A stretch of DNA of 64,000 nucleotides from Formivibrio sp. (GTDB lineage Bacteria; Pseudomonadota; Gammaproteobacteria; Burkholderiales; Chitinibacteraceae), in the NCBI GenBank assembly GCA_031291275.1, contig JARLJJ010000633.1, positions 24,726 to 88,725 of the forward strand, given 5' to 3'. A program made the translations under genes and the position numbers. Under the pieces are notes generated by a model. That model ran no database searches, was not told the DNA's origin, and was given only the letters and a program-made list of their open reading frames with translations. The stretch's first letter is position 1, and every line of letters begins with the position of its first letter. Shown piece after piece: positions 6,194 to 15,015 of the stretch.

Positions 6194-6667
6194 TTATTGG
6201 CAAACGCAGTCCTGCAATTGTTTCTCTGCGGTAGGTATCCAGCCGCCGCTTTCTTCTCGCAATATGAGCTTCTCATTCACGGCACGATCCATCATGTTTA
6301 AGAATGCGACCATTTTTCGCACAGAGTCGTCCCCGTCAAAGTGACTTAAGAACAGAACTCGGGCCAGCTTTTCTGCTGTGGGCTCAACGTGACCAGACTT
6401 CTCCCAGCGGGCAACAGATTGAGCATCTTTCCCAAGGAAAGAACCAAGATCGGCTTGGGATAAACCAATAAACTGACGAACGAATCGCAGTTCTTTGCCT
6501 GTGAGTGGCGCAGTTCCGTTCAGTAGTGATTCGGCAATGACTCGGTCAAGGCTCTCGGAGTCCTCAATGCGTATTGCCTCTCCGTACGGAGTTTGCTCAA
6601 TGGTGTAGCCGTTTACCAGCCAGACGTTATCAAGCCCGCATAACGTGTAGTGAAATAGATTTTCCAT
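6194..6667 (-). CDS. XRE-family antitoxin of a DUF4258 toxin-antitoxin pair
   Basis: 157 residues. An N-terminal domain with Cys (LCGLDNVWLVNGY) and a helix-turn-helix around residues 60-105 (LRFVRQFIGLSQADLGSFLGK, then VARWEKSG), like MqsA/HigA-type antitoxins. It follows the toxin gene by 5 bp in the same direction. It should neutralise the toxin and repress the operon at the palindrome upstream. The C-terminal 50 residues are of unknown role. Confidence 0.75.
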   Translation of the reverse strand: MENLFHYTLCGLDNVWLVNGYTIEQTPYGEAIRIEDSESLDRVIAESLLNGTAPLTGKELRFVRQFIGLSQADLGSFLGKDAQSVARWEKSGHVEPTAEKLARVLFLSHFDGDDSVRKMVAFLNMMDRAVNEKLILREESGGWIPTAEKQLQDCVCQ

Positions 6668-6672
6668 GGTCC

Positions 6673-6957
6673 TTACTCCAACACAGTAATGATGATGAGG
6701 TTGGGGTTGTCTTCATAAATTGCAGCAATGACAGAGTAGCTTTCTCCGGCACGGTAATGATCAAGCCGGCATTCAAGCGAGCCTTTCATGATGTTTGGTT
6801 CTGGCTCTCGGTTGATGCGACCAAGATGCAGCGCGTCATAAACCATTTTTCGCGAAATTTCGCGCTCCTTCATTCGAACCTCTGCATGCCTTGTGATCAG
6901 GACTTGATCCCTTGCTGCCGCTTGCCGAATAAAATTCAACGCATCGTGCTTATTCAT
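6673..6957 (-). CDS. DUF4258 toxin (RelE/BrnT-like fold predicted)
   Basis: 94 residues. Motifs typical of DUF4258: ITRHAEVRMKEREIS near the N-terminus (His/Arg/Glu that probably form the RNase site), VYDALHLGRI, and YSVIAAIYEDNPNLIIITVLE at the end. Likely an mRNA interferase; toxin precedes antitoxin as in mqsRA/higBA. Lies leftward of cI and points the same way, so it may be expressed in the lysogen and stabilise the prophage. Confidence 0.72.
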   Translation of the reverse strand: MNKHDALNFIRQAAARDQVLITRHAEVRMKEREISRKMVYDALHLGRINREPEPNIMKGSLECRLDHYRAGESYSVIAAIYEDNPNLIIITVLE

Positions 6958-6982
6958 TAGGTTGGCTAGTCTACTTTAAGTT

Positions 6983-6999
6983 CCTATCAAAATGATAGG
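6983..6999. promoter_or_regulatory. Palindrome upstream of the toxin gene (candidate antitoxin operator)
   Basis: CCTATCA-AAA-TGATAGG: perfect 7-bp arms, 25 bp upstream of the toxin start. This is the usual place for autoregulation by an HTH antitoxin. Confidence 0.6.
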
Positions 7000-7214
7000 T
7001 CATTGATGGTATTTTTCAACTTGATACACTGGTTGGCAGTGGCAAGTGACGAACGGCAAATTGCTCTTTCCCGCCAATTTACCTCGATTTTGAGTTGTTC
7101 GTCCGCTTCCACTCATTAATCATCTCTTGCGTCACATCCTTCGAGAAGCAAAGCGGGGCATATCCGCCAGGCCTGCTGTAGGCGCTACGGCGCCCGCAAC
7201 TGTGTCCTGCGCGG

Positions 7215-7793
7215 TCAGTTCTGGATGGCTGTGAGCCGCCCATTGGTGAAATACAGGTAGCCCCCATCGTAGACCCATTGTTCGTGAATAATGTTTGATG
7301 TTATCGTTCTGTTGACTGACTCAGGCTTGCCCCAGTTGGTCTTTTCGATAACTTCCTTCTTTGTCATTCCGATCCGAACGCCATGCTTCTTGGCTTGGTT
7401 TTCTTTTTGCTTTTCTTCTGCGGCGCGTCGTATGCTTGGGTCTGTTGTATATAAGCAACGATACTCGTCCGAATCTACAGCACTGAGCGCTAATTTAGTA
7501 TTGAAAGCACTTATATAGCGCTTACTACCATCGCTTAAAATAACTTCAAACGTGTCAATTGGCTGATTAATTATTTGCGAAAATGTGCCCTGCATAGATT
7601 TTGCTTGTTTGGAGTAGTCGCCAAGTTCATACCCTAGGCAGTGGGCAGGGCTTGGAAGATCAAACCAAAATGTTTTCCCGATAACATTTTCAGGAGCGTT
7701 GCCGTCGGATGCTTGAGCACTCTCAATAAGAAGACAGCTGCATATCAGGATGACAGTGCTTATTGCTCGGGCTGGAAAAGCATTGCTATTCAT
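7215..7793 (-). CDS. Secreted OmlA/SmpA-like protein (lysogenic moron)
   Basis: 192 residues with a signal peptide (AISTVILICSCLLIESAQAS) at the N-terminus and a C-terminal module RIGMTKKEVIEKTNWGKP...VYDGGYLYFTNGRL, resembling the SmpA/OmlA small envelope domain. Likely periplasmic. It lies directly downstream of cI in the same direction, in the position of prophage genes expressed in the lysogen. Could alter the host envelope. ATG 7793 is chosen over 7805 because it begins the clean signal sequence. Confidence 0.65.
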   Translation of the reverse strand: MNSNAFPARAISTVILICSCLLIESAQASDGNAPENVIGKTFWFDLPSPAHCLGYELGDYSKQAKSMQGTFSQIINQPIDTFEVILSDGSKRYISAFNTKLALSAVDSDEYRCLYTTDPSIRRAAEEKQKENQAKKHGVRIGMTKKEVIEKTNWGKPESVNRTITSNIIHEQWVYDGGYLYFTNGRLTAIQN

Positions 7794-7838
7794 CTTTATC
7801 CTCATTAAGTGTTATGAGTTGGCCTCCAGTAGTAATTT

Positions 7839-8564
7839 TTATATCTTGCCACCAGCCAGCCCAACAACTTCCCCAATCAAACTGAATTCATCAATATGCT
7901 CTGGCGGAATAATTCTGTCTGGGTATGTGGACTTGTCTGTGTTATTGCTAACTAGGCGAAGTCCACCCCCGGGCTCTTTAAATACGCGTTTGATGTAGTG
8001 CTCGCCCAACCAGACAAAAGCGTAAATTTTCCCATCCAGAATAGTCTGGCGGCAATAATCAACAAGCACGGAATCGCCATCCCATAAGCGCGGCTCCATG
8101 CTATTCCCACTAACCCGCATTGTCGCTGCACATTCGGGCTTCAAACCAAGACCTTCGATGTAATCGCGCTGGAATACACGTCCGCGGCCTTTATAGTCAA
8201 TCTCAAACATCTGCTTTCCTGGGCCTGCAGATAGATTAACCACAAGGTCCCGAATAACGACATCTCTATCATCTAGTTCGTCTTCATTGTCCCAGGTGCG
8301 GATTGGACGGGGTGGTGTAGATGAGTTCCCTTGCGCCTCTGCGTACAAATTAGATAGTTCTTCTGTCCCTGCAAGCATTTCGGAGAGGCTCATTTTTAAT
8401 GCGTCAGCAATAGATTGTAGGCGTGATTGTCTCGGGCCTCCACCGGACTCCCATTTTTGAACCGCCTGCGGCGTTACGCCAACAGCACGCGCTAGGTCCG
8501 ATTGGTTCAAACCCCTTTTCTCTCGCGCAATTGCGATCGCTTTACCAATAGGCATTTTTTCCAT
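7839..8564 (-). CDS. CI-like prophage repressor (HTH plus S24 peptidase)
   Basis: 241 residues. XRE helix-turn-helix at about 8-60 (LNQSDLARAVGVTPQAVQKWE), then an S24/LexA-like domain with the catalytic Ser in VSGNSMEPRLWDGD, the Lys in HYIKRVF, and a plausible Ala-Gly cleavage site in NLSAGPGKQ. It should repress lytic promoters and be inactivated by RecA-stimulated self-cleavage. Divergent from the Cro-like gene, with an operator array between them. The same half-site recurs near 5739-5809. Confidence 0.92.
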   Translation of the reverse strand: MEKMPIGKAIAIAREKRGLNQSDLARAVGVTPQAVQKWESGGGPRQSRLQSIADALKMSLSEMLAGTEELSNLYAEAQGNSSTPPRPIRTWDNEDELDDRDVVIRDLVVNLSAGPGKQMFEIDYKGRGRVFQRDYIEGLGLKPECAATMRVSGNSMEPRLWDGDSVLVDYCRQTILDGKIYAFVWLGEHYIKRVFKEPGGGLRLVSNNTDKSTYPDRIIPPEHIDEFSLIGEVVGLAGGKI

Positions 8565-8574
8565 ATCCCTAAAG

Positions 8575-8653
8575 ATTACAACTCATTGTTGTAATAATCA
8601 CTGCAAATTTAAGTTGTAGCTTCGCCTGGTAAAGTTGTAGAATCCAGTTGTAG
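8575..8653. promoter_or_regulatory. Right operator region between cI and cro-like gene
   Basis: A near-ideal palindrome at 8575-8595 (ATTACAAC / GTTGTAAT arms, 5-nt spacer) plus AGTTGTAG-type half-sites at 8611-8619, 8631-8640 and 8646-8653. Spacings of about 20 and 15 bp fit several repressor dimers on one DNA face. Predicted targets of CI and the Cro-like protein over divergent promoters. Confidence 0.75.
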
Positions 8654-8672
8654 ATCAATCCGGAGTTACAGC

Positions 8673-8867
8673 ATGTCAATTACCCCTATTCAGCGTGCCG
8701 CTGCCGCCGTAGGCGGACAAAGCGCTCTTGCAAAGCTACTGAAGTGCACGCCGCAAACAGTGCAAAAGTGGTGTGCTACTGGACGTGTGCCTGCCGAAAG
8801 AGTCTTGGGGATAGAGCTCTTTACTGGTGTGTCAAAAGAAGATCTACGGCCTGATTTGTATAAATGA
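8673..8867 (+). CDS. YdaS/Cro-type HTH regulator
   Basis: 64 residues, ITPIQRAAAAVGGQSALAKLL then TPQTVQKWCATGRVPAERV: the YdaS_antitoxin/Cro-type HTH, with QTVQKW as recognition helix (compare QAVQKWE in the CI protein). First rightward gene after the operator array, so it is the likely lytic regulator opposing CI. Good match to the family in length and order. Confidence 0.8.
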   Translation: MSITPIQRAAAAVGGQSALAKLLKCTPQTVQKWCATGRVPAERVLGIELFTGVSKEDLRPDLYK

Positions 8868-9034
8868 GACCCAACATTCTCCGAGCATGGTTTGACTGAA
8901 TTGCACATCTTATTCCCTGAACGCTACATGACCGACGTGGCCGACAATGCTTAATCGGGTGCTTTTATTTGTTGTTGGTGTTGATTGTTGACCAAAAGGG
9001 TCGAGTCGTAACCATTTAATAGGAGTTCGCTGAA

Positions 9035-9472
9035 ATGAATCTTGCTGATGCTGCTCATGCAACAGTCTACGACTACCCCGGTGGCGCTGAATCACTAGCC
9101 CCGCGTCTTGGTATGGGCGCTCAAGTTCTTCGAAATAAAGTGAACCCTAACGGTGATCGCAATGTACTTGGGCTGCAAGAAGCTTCAAGATTGATGATGG
9201 TGACGCGCGATTATCGTTTGTTGCAGGCGATTTGCCTGGAACAAAACTTTGCTGCAGTGCCATTGGTTGATGGCCCTATTGGTGATGTGAAAATCCTTGA
9301 ACTCATTACCCGTATATGGAAGGAAATTGGCGACCTGGGTTGTGTCACGCAAGAAGTTCTTGCCGATCACAAGGTGACGCACGCCGAGGTAGGGCGATTC
9401 AAGGAAGAAGTACAACTGGTCGTCGCTGCAGTGATGTCCCTGCAATTCGCATTAGAGGCGCTCGAAGAATGA
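9035..9472 (+). CDS. CII-like phage regulatory protein
   Basis: 145 residues with the start MNLADAAHATVYDYPGG, then LAPRLGMGAQVLRNKVNP, typical of the phage CII (P22/Bordetella-type, PF06892-like) family: an HTH near residues 20-50 and a long C-terminal helix. SD AGGAG before ATG 9035. Follows the cro-like gene as in lambdoid early operons, and would activate lysogeny promoters. Confidence 0.8.
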   Translation: MNLADAAHATVYDYPGGAESLAPRLGMGAQVLRNKVNPNGDRNVLGLQEASRLMMVTRDYRLLQAICLEQNFAAVPLVDGPIGDVKILELITRIWKEIGDLGCVTQEVLADHKVTHAEVGRFKEEVQLVVAAVMSLQFALEALEE

Positions 9473-9729
9473 ACGCCTTCTATGTAGAACATATGCGGAG
9501 ACATGCCATGGCAATCAGATACCTGCCGCCAGCCAACAAGAAACCATCAGCACACCAACTCTGCAATAAGTTGGTAATGCAACTCGATGCGTCGAATTCC
9601 CCATGCTATCAGGCCCCGGCCCGTATCCCTTCTGTGCCCCTACTACCCTGTTGTGATCAAGACGCTGCTGCTTCTACTCCAACTGAAATGGATAAGGATG
9701 GTGGCATTCATAGGAAGTGCACCGAGTAA
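9469..9729 (+). CDS. Hypothetical early phage protein, 86 residues
   Basis: The ATG overlaps the CII-like stop as ATGA. Begins MNAFYVEHMRRHAMAIRYLPP; the rest is Pro/Cys/Ala-rich with no recognised fold. Position between cII and the primase gene fits small replication-control or hypothetical genes of lambdoid phages. Confidence 0.5.
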   Translation: MNAFYVEHMRRHAMAIRYLPPANKKPSAHQLCNKLVMQLDASNSPCYQAPARIPSVPLLPCCDQDAAASTPTEMDKDGGIHRKCTE

Positions 9730-9838
9730 GCGGGTCCCTTTTGGGAATAGTCACTGCGGGTGCTAACGACCCCGATTCTTGTGTAGTTAGTGGCACTACA
9801 AGTTACTGAACTCAACAACTATAAGATGGCAGGCAAGG

Positions 9839-12172
9839 ATGGCAGCGAATTACGATGATGTGCTGAACCAGCTGACGGCCGCAGGCTTGCTAGTTGAGCG
9901 CAGCCTAGAGATTGGAAAGCTCAAGCGGTGCAAGGTCGATGGCGACCGCGAGAAGCGCGGCTGGTATCTGCTTCATGACTGGGTTCGCGAAGATGGCACT
10001 ACGCTGCTAGTCGGTAGCTATGGCATGTGGCGCGGCGCCGACAATAATGCGCAGAAGATTGATCTGCGCGGTGTAGAAGTCAGCAAAGAACAGGCTGCAG
10101 CACTCAAAGCCAAGCTTGCCGAGGACCGCAAGAAAGCTGCAGCCTATGAGAAGGCAGTTCAAGACAAGGCTGCCGCGAGAGCAGAGCGCGTATGGCGCAA
10201 GTGCGAAGTATCCGGCGAGTCTGATTATCTTTCCCGCAAGGGTGTGCCAATTCCATACGGGGTACGTTTTAGCCCGACAGGTGCTGTTGTCATCCCGATG
10301 ATGGATACCGTGGGCCGGGTGCATGGCCTGCAATTCATCCTCAACACAAAAAACCCAGACAACAAGAAGCGCATCGGGAAAACCGGGCGTGACAAAGAGT
10401 TCTGGCCGGCTGGGCTGGCAAAGAAGGGCCACTTCCACCTGATCGGCATGCCAACGACAGTCTGCCTGGTAGCAGAGGGCTACGCGACCGGGGCCAGTTT
10501 GCACCTGGCGACGGGCCTGCCGGTGGCGATTGCGTTTGATGCAGGCAATTTACAGCCGGTAACAGAGGCGCTCAAGAAGCGCTACCGCGATATTAAGTTC
10601 CTGATCTGTGCTGATGACGACCGCTTTTCCACCGGTAATCCCGGCGTTACTGCCGCCAGCAATGCCGCGCTTGCGGTAAATGGCGCATGGATTGCTCCAA
10701 GATTCGCTGATGAAGATGCTCGCCAACTGAAATTCAACGAAACTGGCGCGAAGATCAGCGACTTCAACGACCTGCATGCTATCGATGGCCTGCATACGGT
10801 TCGGGTTCAGATCGAAGGAAAGCTGCGGGAATTAGGCTGGTCAGTTGCCACGCTCGCGCCGCGTCCTGCCGCAACAGGGGGGGAGGGGAAGCGCGCTCTC
10901 TCACCAATCCAATCTTATGATGAACTGATCAATCGCTATAGCTTGATCTATGGGGGGGGATCAACAGCGTTTGACCATGTTGAGCGTCAGATTGTCACGC
11001 TGGCAGATATGCGTGACGCCTGTACAAGTAAGGAAATTTCCCGGCGTTGGCAGGAAAGTCTGGATAGAAAGATCGTTCGTGGTGATGAGGTGGGGTTCGA
11101 TCCGACAGAAAAAGAAATTGATATTAAATGCAATCTTTGGGGGGGATGGCCTACCACGCCGAAATCCGGTTGCTGTGACGAGATTCTTGAATTGCTCAAG
11201 TACTTGTGTAGCGAAGAGGAAAACCCGATGGAGGTGTGGAGTTGGGTTTTAAAGTGGCTGGCCTATCCGATTCAAAATCCAGGCGCGAAAATGAAGACTG
11301 CATTGGTTTTTCATGGTCCGCAAGGTGCCGGGAAGAACATGTTTTTCGAGGTTGTGGCCAAGATTTATGGCCGATATGGGTTAGTTGTCGATCAGGACGC
11401 AGTAGAAGATAAATTCAATAGTATTTTTTCAGCGCGTCTTTTCCTGATTGCTGATGAAGTAGTGGCTAGGCAAGAGCTGTATCACACCAAAAACAAGCTC
11501 AAGGGTTTTATTACTGGCGAAACCATTCGAATAAATCCAAAGAATATTGCGGCGCGAACTGAGAAGAACCAACTCAATGTAGTGTTCTTGTCAAATGAGT
11601 CACAGCCACTTGTGCTTGAGGAATTAGACCGCCGATACATGGTGGTATGGGTTCCGGAAAAGCTTCCCCCTCATTTTTATTCAAAAATAAAATCAGAGAT
11701 TGATGCTGGTGGTATCGAAGCGTTGCATGAATTCCTGCTGAGCATCCCGCTCAACGACTTTGCCCCGCACACGTTACCGATGATGACCAAGGCCAAGCTC
11801 GATCTTATCGATATGAGCATGAACTCCACGGAACGATTCTGGCACATGTACAAATCCGCCCAGATCGATGGTATTACACCTCGCCCCATACGTTCTGAGG
11901 ATTTTGGAGATCTATATCGTGCTTGGTGCAGCCGTTCTGGGATCAAAAATCCTGCGCCAAATCACATCCTGACAGGAACAATCGGCAAACGCAGTGATGC
12001 GCATAAAGGGCAGGGACGTTATCACGATACTGCCGGAAAAACCAAAATGGCCACATTCATTTTCCCACTTGATCAGCGCGAATCTCCGTCTGGGCTGTCT
12101 CAGCCAATGTGGCTTTCGTCTTGCATTCAGGCAACAAAAGCTGAAATTTCTGACTACCGGGGGCAGCAATGA
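9839..12172 (+). CDS. Phage primase-helicase (TOPRIM plus DUF5906-type helicase)
   Basis: 777 residues. N-terminal half: zinc-free primase-like region and TOPRIM-type segment (TTVCLVAEGYATGASLHLATG, then KFLICADDD). C-terminal half: superfamily 3-type helicase with Walker A FHGPQGAGKNMFF, Walker B FLIADEVV, sensor VVFLSNES and an Arg finger region (ELDRRYMVVW). Provides primer synthesis and unwinding for phage replication. The iteron array lies immediately downstream, a common origin position. Confidence 0.92.
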   Translation: MAANYDDVLNQLTAAGLLVERSLEIGKLKRCKVDGDREKRGWYLLHDWVREDGTTLLVGSYGMWRGADNNAQKIDLRGVEVSKEQAAALKAKLAEDRKKAAAYEKAVQDKAAARAERVWRKCEVSGESDYLSRKGVPIPYGVRFSPTGAVVIPMMDTVGRVHGLQFILNTKNPDNKKRIGKTGRDKEFWPAGLAKKGHFHLIGMPTTVCLVAEGYATGASLHLATGLPVAIAFDAGNLQPVTEALKKRYRDIKFLICADDDRFSTGNPGVTAASNAALAVNGAWIAPRFADEDARQLKFNETGAKISDFNDLHAIDGLHTVRVQIEGKLRELGWSVATLAPRPAATGGEGKRALSPIQSYDELINRYSLIYGGGSTAFDHVERQIVTLADMRDACTSKEISRRWQESLDRKIVRGDEVGFDPTEKEIDIKCNLWGGWPTTPKSGCCDEILELLKYLCSEEENPMEVWSWVLKWLAYPIQNPGAKMKTALVFHGPQGAGKNMFFEVVAKIYGRYGLVVDQDAVEDKFNSIFSARLFLIADEVVARQELYHTKNKLKGFITGETIRINPKNIAARTEKNQLNVVFLSNESQPLVLEELDRRYMVVWVPEKLPPHFYSKIKSEIDAGGIEALHEFLLSIPLNDFAPHTLPMMTKAKLDLIDMSMNSTERFWHMYKSAQIDGITPRPIRSEDFGDLYRAWCSRSGIKNPAPNHILTGTIGKRSDAHKGQGRYHDTAGKTKMATFIFPLDQRESPSGLSQPMWLSSCIQATKAEISDYRGQQ

Positions 12173-12181
12173 TTGCATTTG

Positions 12182-12447
12182 TTGAAGGTGTTGAGGGTCG
12201 TGTTGAAGGTGATGTTGAGGGTGTAACCAGCGCCATTATTGAAATGTTGAGGGTGTTGAGGGTAACGCGCACACGTATGTGCGCAAGTGTGCTAAGAAAT
12301 TTCTTAATAAATGTTTTGCTTTCGCGTACGGAAAACACCTTCAACACCCTCAACACCTTCAACATTAAAAAAGAAAGTAATAAAAAACAGGTAGTTACAG
12401 TTAAAAAAATGTTGAGGGTTGCAATAAGCGACCTTCAACACCCTCAA
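12182..12447. repeat. Iteron-like array, candidate phage replication origin
   Basis: Twelve copies of the 9-mer TTGA(A/G)GGTN: direct at 12182, 12191, 12203, 12215, 12247, 12256 and 12412, inverted at 12336, 12345, 12354, 12431 and 12439. They flank an AT-rich centre with a GCGCACA/TGTGCGC hairpin (12267-12284) and a 14-bp perfect palindrome at 12293-12306. An open frame of 97 codons crosses it but is repetitive (VEGVEGRVEGDVEGV) and probably not coding. Confidence 0.65.
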
Positions 12448-12464
12448 CACGGAGTTTTTTGATT

Positions 12465-13022
12465 ATGGCAACGATGAAAAAATCAGAATTCGCCCGGCAT
12501 ATGGGGGTGAAGCCTAGTTATGTTACCCAGCTCATCAAAGACAACCGCCTGGTGCTGGATGCATCTGGCGATGTTTTGGTCGAAGAAAGCAAACGCCGAA
12601 TCAATGACACCAAGGATCCAGCCAAGATTGCCGTAGCAGCCCGCCATGCTGCTGCTCGTGGCGCGGAACTTCCAACTTCTAGCCATGAGGAAAACGAGGC
12701 TCCTGCGGTACCCCCTAGCACGGAGGAGTGGCAATTCCAGGATAGCAGAGCAAAGCGTGAGCACTTCGCTGCAAAGCGCGAAGAGATAGCCTATCGAAAG
12801 GATGCTGGCGAACTGCTGGAAACGGCAGCGGTTGTTTCTGTTGTGTCGGATGCGGTCACGATCCTGCGCGGGAAGCTGGAATCGCTGCCTGATCAGATCG
12901 CGCCGCAATTGGCCGCTATGAGCGATGAGCAGGGAATTCGAGCAATGTTGGCAGAGTATGTTGAGGAAGCGCTGGAAAATGTAGCTCGGCAGTTTTCCGG
13001 GATTGTGGAGGCAGCTAAGTGA
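12465..13022 (+). CDS. Terminase small subunit (Nu1-like)
   Basis: About 185 residues. An N-terminal winged-HTH-like segment (KKSEFARHMGVKPSYVTQLIK) recognises cos/pac DNA; a basic middle and helical C-terminus (EYVEEALENVARQFSG) contacts the large subunit. Start: ATG 12465 has GGAG 10 nt upstream; TTG 12459 is possible. The stop overlaps the large-subunit GTG start. Confidence 0.82.
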   Translation: MATMKKSEFARHMGVKPSYVTQLIKDNRLVLDASGDVLVEESKRRINDTKDPAKIAVAARHAAARGAELPTSSHEENEAPAVPPSTEEWQFQDSRAKREHFAAKREEIAYRKDAGELLETAAVVSVVSDAVTILRGKLESLPDQIAPQLAAMSDEQGIRAMLAEYVEEALENVARQFSGIVEAAK

Positions 13023-14992
13023 GCCACGCCTTTGCAAATCCGCTGATCACGCTTAATCGCGCCATTTCCCGCGCCATATCCCCTCGTAAGCCTCTTACCG
13101 TTAGCCAATGGTCCGATGCGCACCGTAAGTTATCGAGCAAAGGGAGTGCCGAACCCGGCCAGTGGCGGACTGATCGCAATCCGCCACTGCGCGAACCGAT
13201 GGACTGCATGAGTGCACGTAGCTCTGTGCGTGAAGTTGTACTGATGTTCCCGATCCAGTTTGGAAAGACCGAAGTTGAAGTGAACGTGCTTGGGTATGTG
13301 ATGGACCACAATCCCGGCCCGGTCATGGTCTGCTTGCCTGGTGAAGTCTCTATGAATAAGTGGGTGAATCAGAAACTCAACCCGATGATTGAGGAAACGC
13401 CGTCCGTCAAGGAAGCCCTGACCAGTGTATCCAGCCGTGATGCCAGTAATACGCGCACCTTTAAGGATTTCGCGGGCGGCCAGTTATACCTGGAGCATGC
13501 AGGTAGCCCATCACGCTTGAAATCCACCACAGTAAAGTTCCTTCTGGTCGATGAATTGGACGAATTTTCAGCGAATCTTGGTGGGGGTGATGATCCACTG
13601 GCATTGCTGGAAGGGCGTACGTCCGCATTTCCATCAACAAGCAAGCGCATGTATATCAGCACGCCGGGCATTAAAGGATTGTCTCGTACCGCAGAAAAAT
13701 ATGAAAAATCAACGCGGGAACGGTTATATGTGTCGTGCCCTCACTGCAGTCACGAACAGCCGCTGGAATGGTCTGGGCTGCAGTGGTCTCCGGGAGGGAA
13801 GGAGGCTTGGTATGTTTGCCGCGATTGCGGCGCGCATATTCAGGAGCACTACAAAACAGAAATGATCCGCGAGGCGTGCGTTAACCGGCGTTGGGTTTCA
13901 GAAAATCCTGATGCAGATGGGAGGATTCGCGGTTTTACGATCAACTGCCTGTATTACCAGATTGGCCTTGGACCACGGTGGGCTGATCTCGCGCAGATGT
14001 GGCTGGATGCCCAGAACGACTTAGCCAAGCTCAAAACATTTATGAATGATCGTCTTGCTGAGCCGTGGGAAGACCCGGCAATGCGCGCGGTAAAACACAA
14101 TGTGATCGCCGATCGTGCCGAACCATACCAGTTGCGTATTGCCCCTTGGGGAGTGTTGATCCTTACCGCAGGCGTTGATACGCAGGATAACCGGTTGGCA
14201 GTGCAGATCGTCGGGTGGGGTCGCGGCATGGCCTTCTGGGTACTCGACTATGTAGAGCTGATGGGTGATCCGGCAGATGATGCGGTCTGGGATGCGTTGA
14301 CTGACCTGCTCAATCGGCCGATTGGCCACGCTAGTGGATCCACACTATCTATCCAGGCTACTGCTATCGATGCCGGTGGTCACCGCACCGAGGCGGTCAA
14401 GCATTTCGTGCGCTCGCGTCGTATCAAGCGGCCACTCTGCATCTTCGGTGCCGTACCTAACAATGCACCCGTCCTGAGTAAGCCGAAGCTGCAGGATGTG
14501 GACTGGAAGGGTCGCAGCGACAAGCGTGGCGTCACCATTCAGCACGTTGGCACAGTCGGCATCAAGCATCACCTATTCAGCCAGCTTTCCGCCGATGCCG
14601 ACAAGGAAGCCGATAAACGCATCGGTCATTTCAGCGATGAGCTTCCGCCGGAATATTTCCCTGGCCTGATTTCGGAAACCTATCACCCCGGCAAGAACCG
14701 CTTCGAAAAGCGCCGTGGCGCGCGCAACGAGCCGCTAGATACTTGGGTCTACGCCTATGCCGCCACGCACCACGCCGAGCTGCGTCTCCACCGTAAGCGT
14801 GGTAGTGACTGGGATGCACTGGAAGAGAAGATTGGTCGTCGGCCTACAGTAATTGAAGGGGAGTATTCGGTAGTGACTGCGCCGGTTACGCAAGATAGCC
14901 CAGAAAACCACGAACCTGCACGGAAAGGGCCAAAAGTTAAGCGACCCGCGCCCACGGCACGTCGTCCTGGTGGATTTGCCAGCAACTGGTAA
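13019..14992 (+). CDS. Terminase large subunit (GpA family)
   Basis: 657 residues of the lambda GpA family. ATPase motifs: MFPIQFGKTEVEVN (Walker A-like near residue 80), LLVDELDEF (Walker B near 176). A zinc-ribbon CPHCSHEQ...CRDCGAH lies near 240-275. The nuclease part (LTAGVDTQDNRLAVQIVGWG, ATAIDAGGH) is in the C-terminal half. Packages DNA into proheads. Starts with GTG overlapping the small-subunit stop. Confidence 0.95.
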   Translation: MSHAFANPLITLNRAISRAISPRKPLTVSQWSDAHRKLSSKGSAEPGQWRTDRNPPLREPMDCMSARSSVREVVLMFPIQFGKTEVEVNVLGYVMDHNPGPVMVCLPGEVSMNKWVNQKLNPMIEETPSVKEALTSVSSRDASNTRTFKDFAGGQLYLEHAGSPSRLKSTTVKFLLVDELDEFSANLGGGDDPLALLEGRTSAFPSTSKRMYISTPGIKGLSRTAEKYEKSTRERLYVSCPHCSHEQPLEWSGLQWSPGGKEAWYVCRDCGAHIQEHYKTEMIREACVNRRWVSENPDADGRIRGFTINCLYYQIGLGPRWADLAQMWLDAQNDLAKLKTFMNDRLAEPWEDPAMRAVKHNVIADRAEPYQLRIAPWGVLILTAGVDTQDNRLAVQIVGWGRGMAFWVLDYVELMGDPADDAVWDALTDLLNRPIGHASGSTLSIQATAIDAGGHRTEAVKHFVRSRRIKRPLCIFGAVPNNAPVLSKPKLQDVDWKGRSDKRGVTIQHVGTVGIKHHLFSQLSADADKEADKRIGHFSDELPPEYFPGLISETYHPGKNRFEKRRGARNEPLDTWVYAYAATHHAELRLHRKRGSDWDALEEKIGRRPTVIEGEYSVVTAPVTQDSPENHEPARKGPKVKRPAPTARRPGGFASNW

Positions 14993-15015
14993 CAGACAAA
15001 ACGAAGGGGGAAACA

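Noticed and set aside
7079..7267. 62-codon minus-strand frame after the OmlA-like gene
   Set aside because: Overlaps the moron gene end and lacks a clear SD; the C-terminal part looks coding-like but is not enough.
12169..12462. 97-codon frame overlapping the primase stop
   Set aside because: Its first half is translated iterons (VEGVEGRVEGDVEGV) and its sequence is best explained by the repeat array, although the ATGA overlap is noted.
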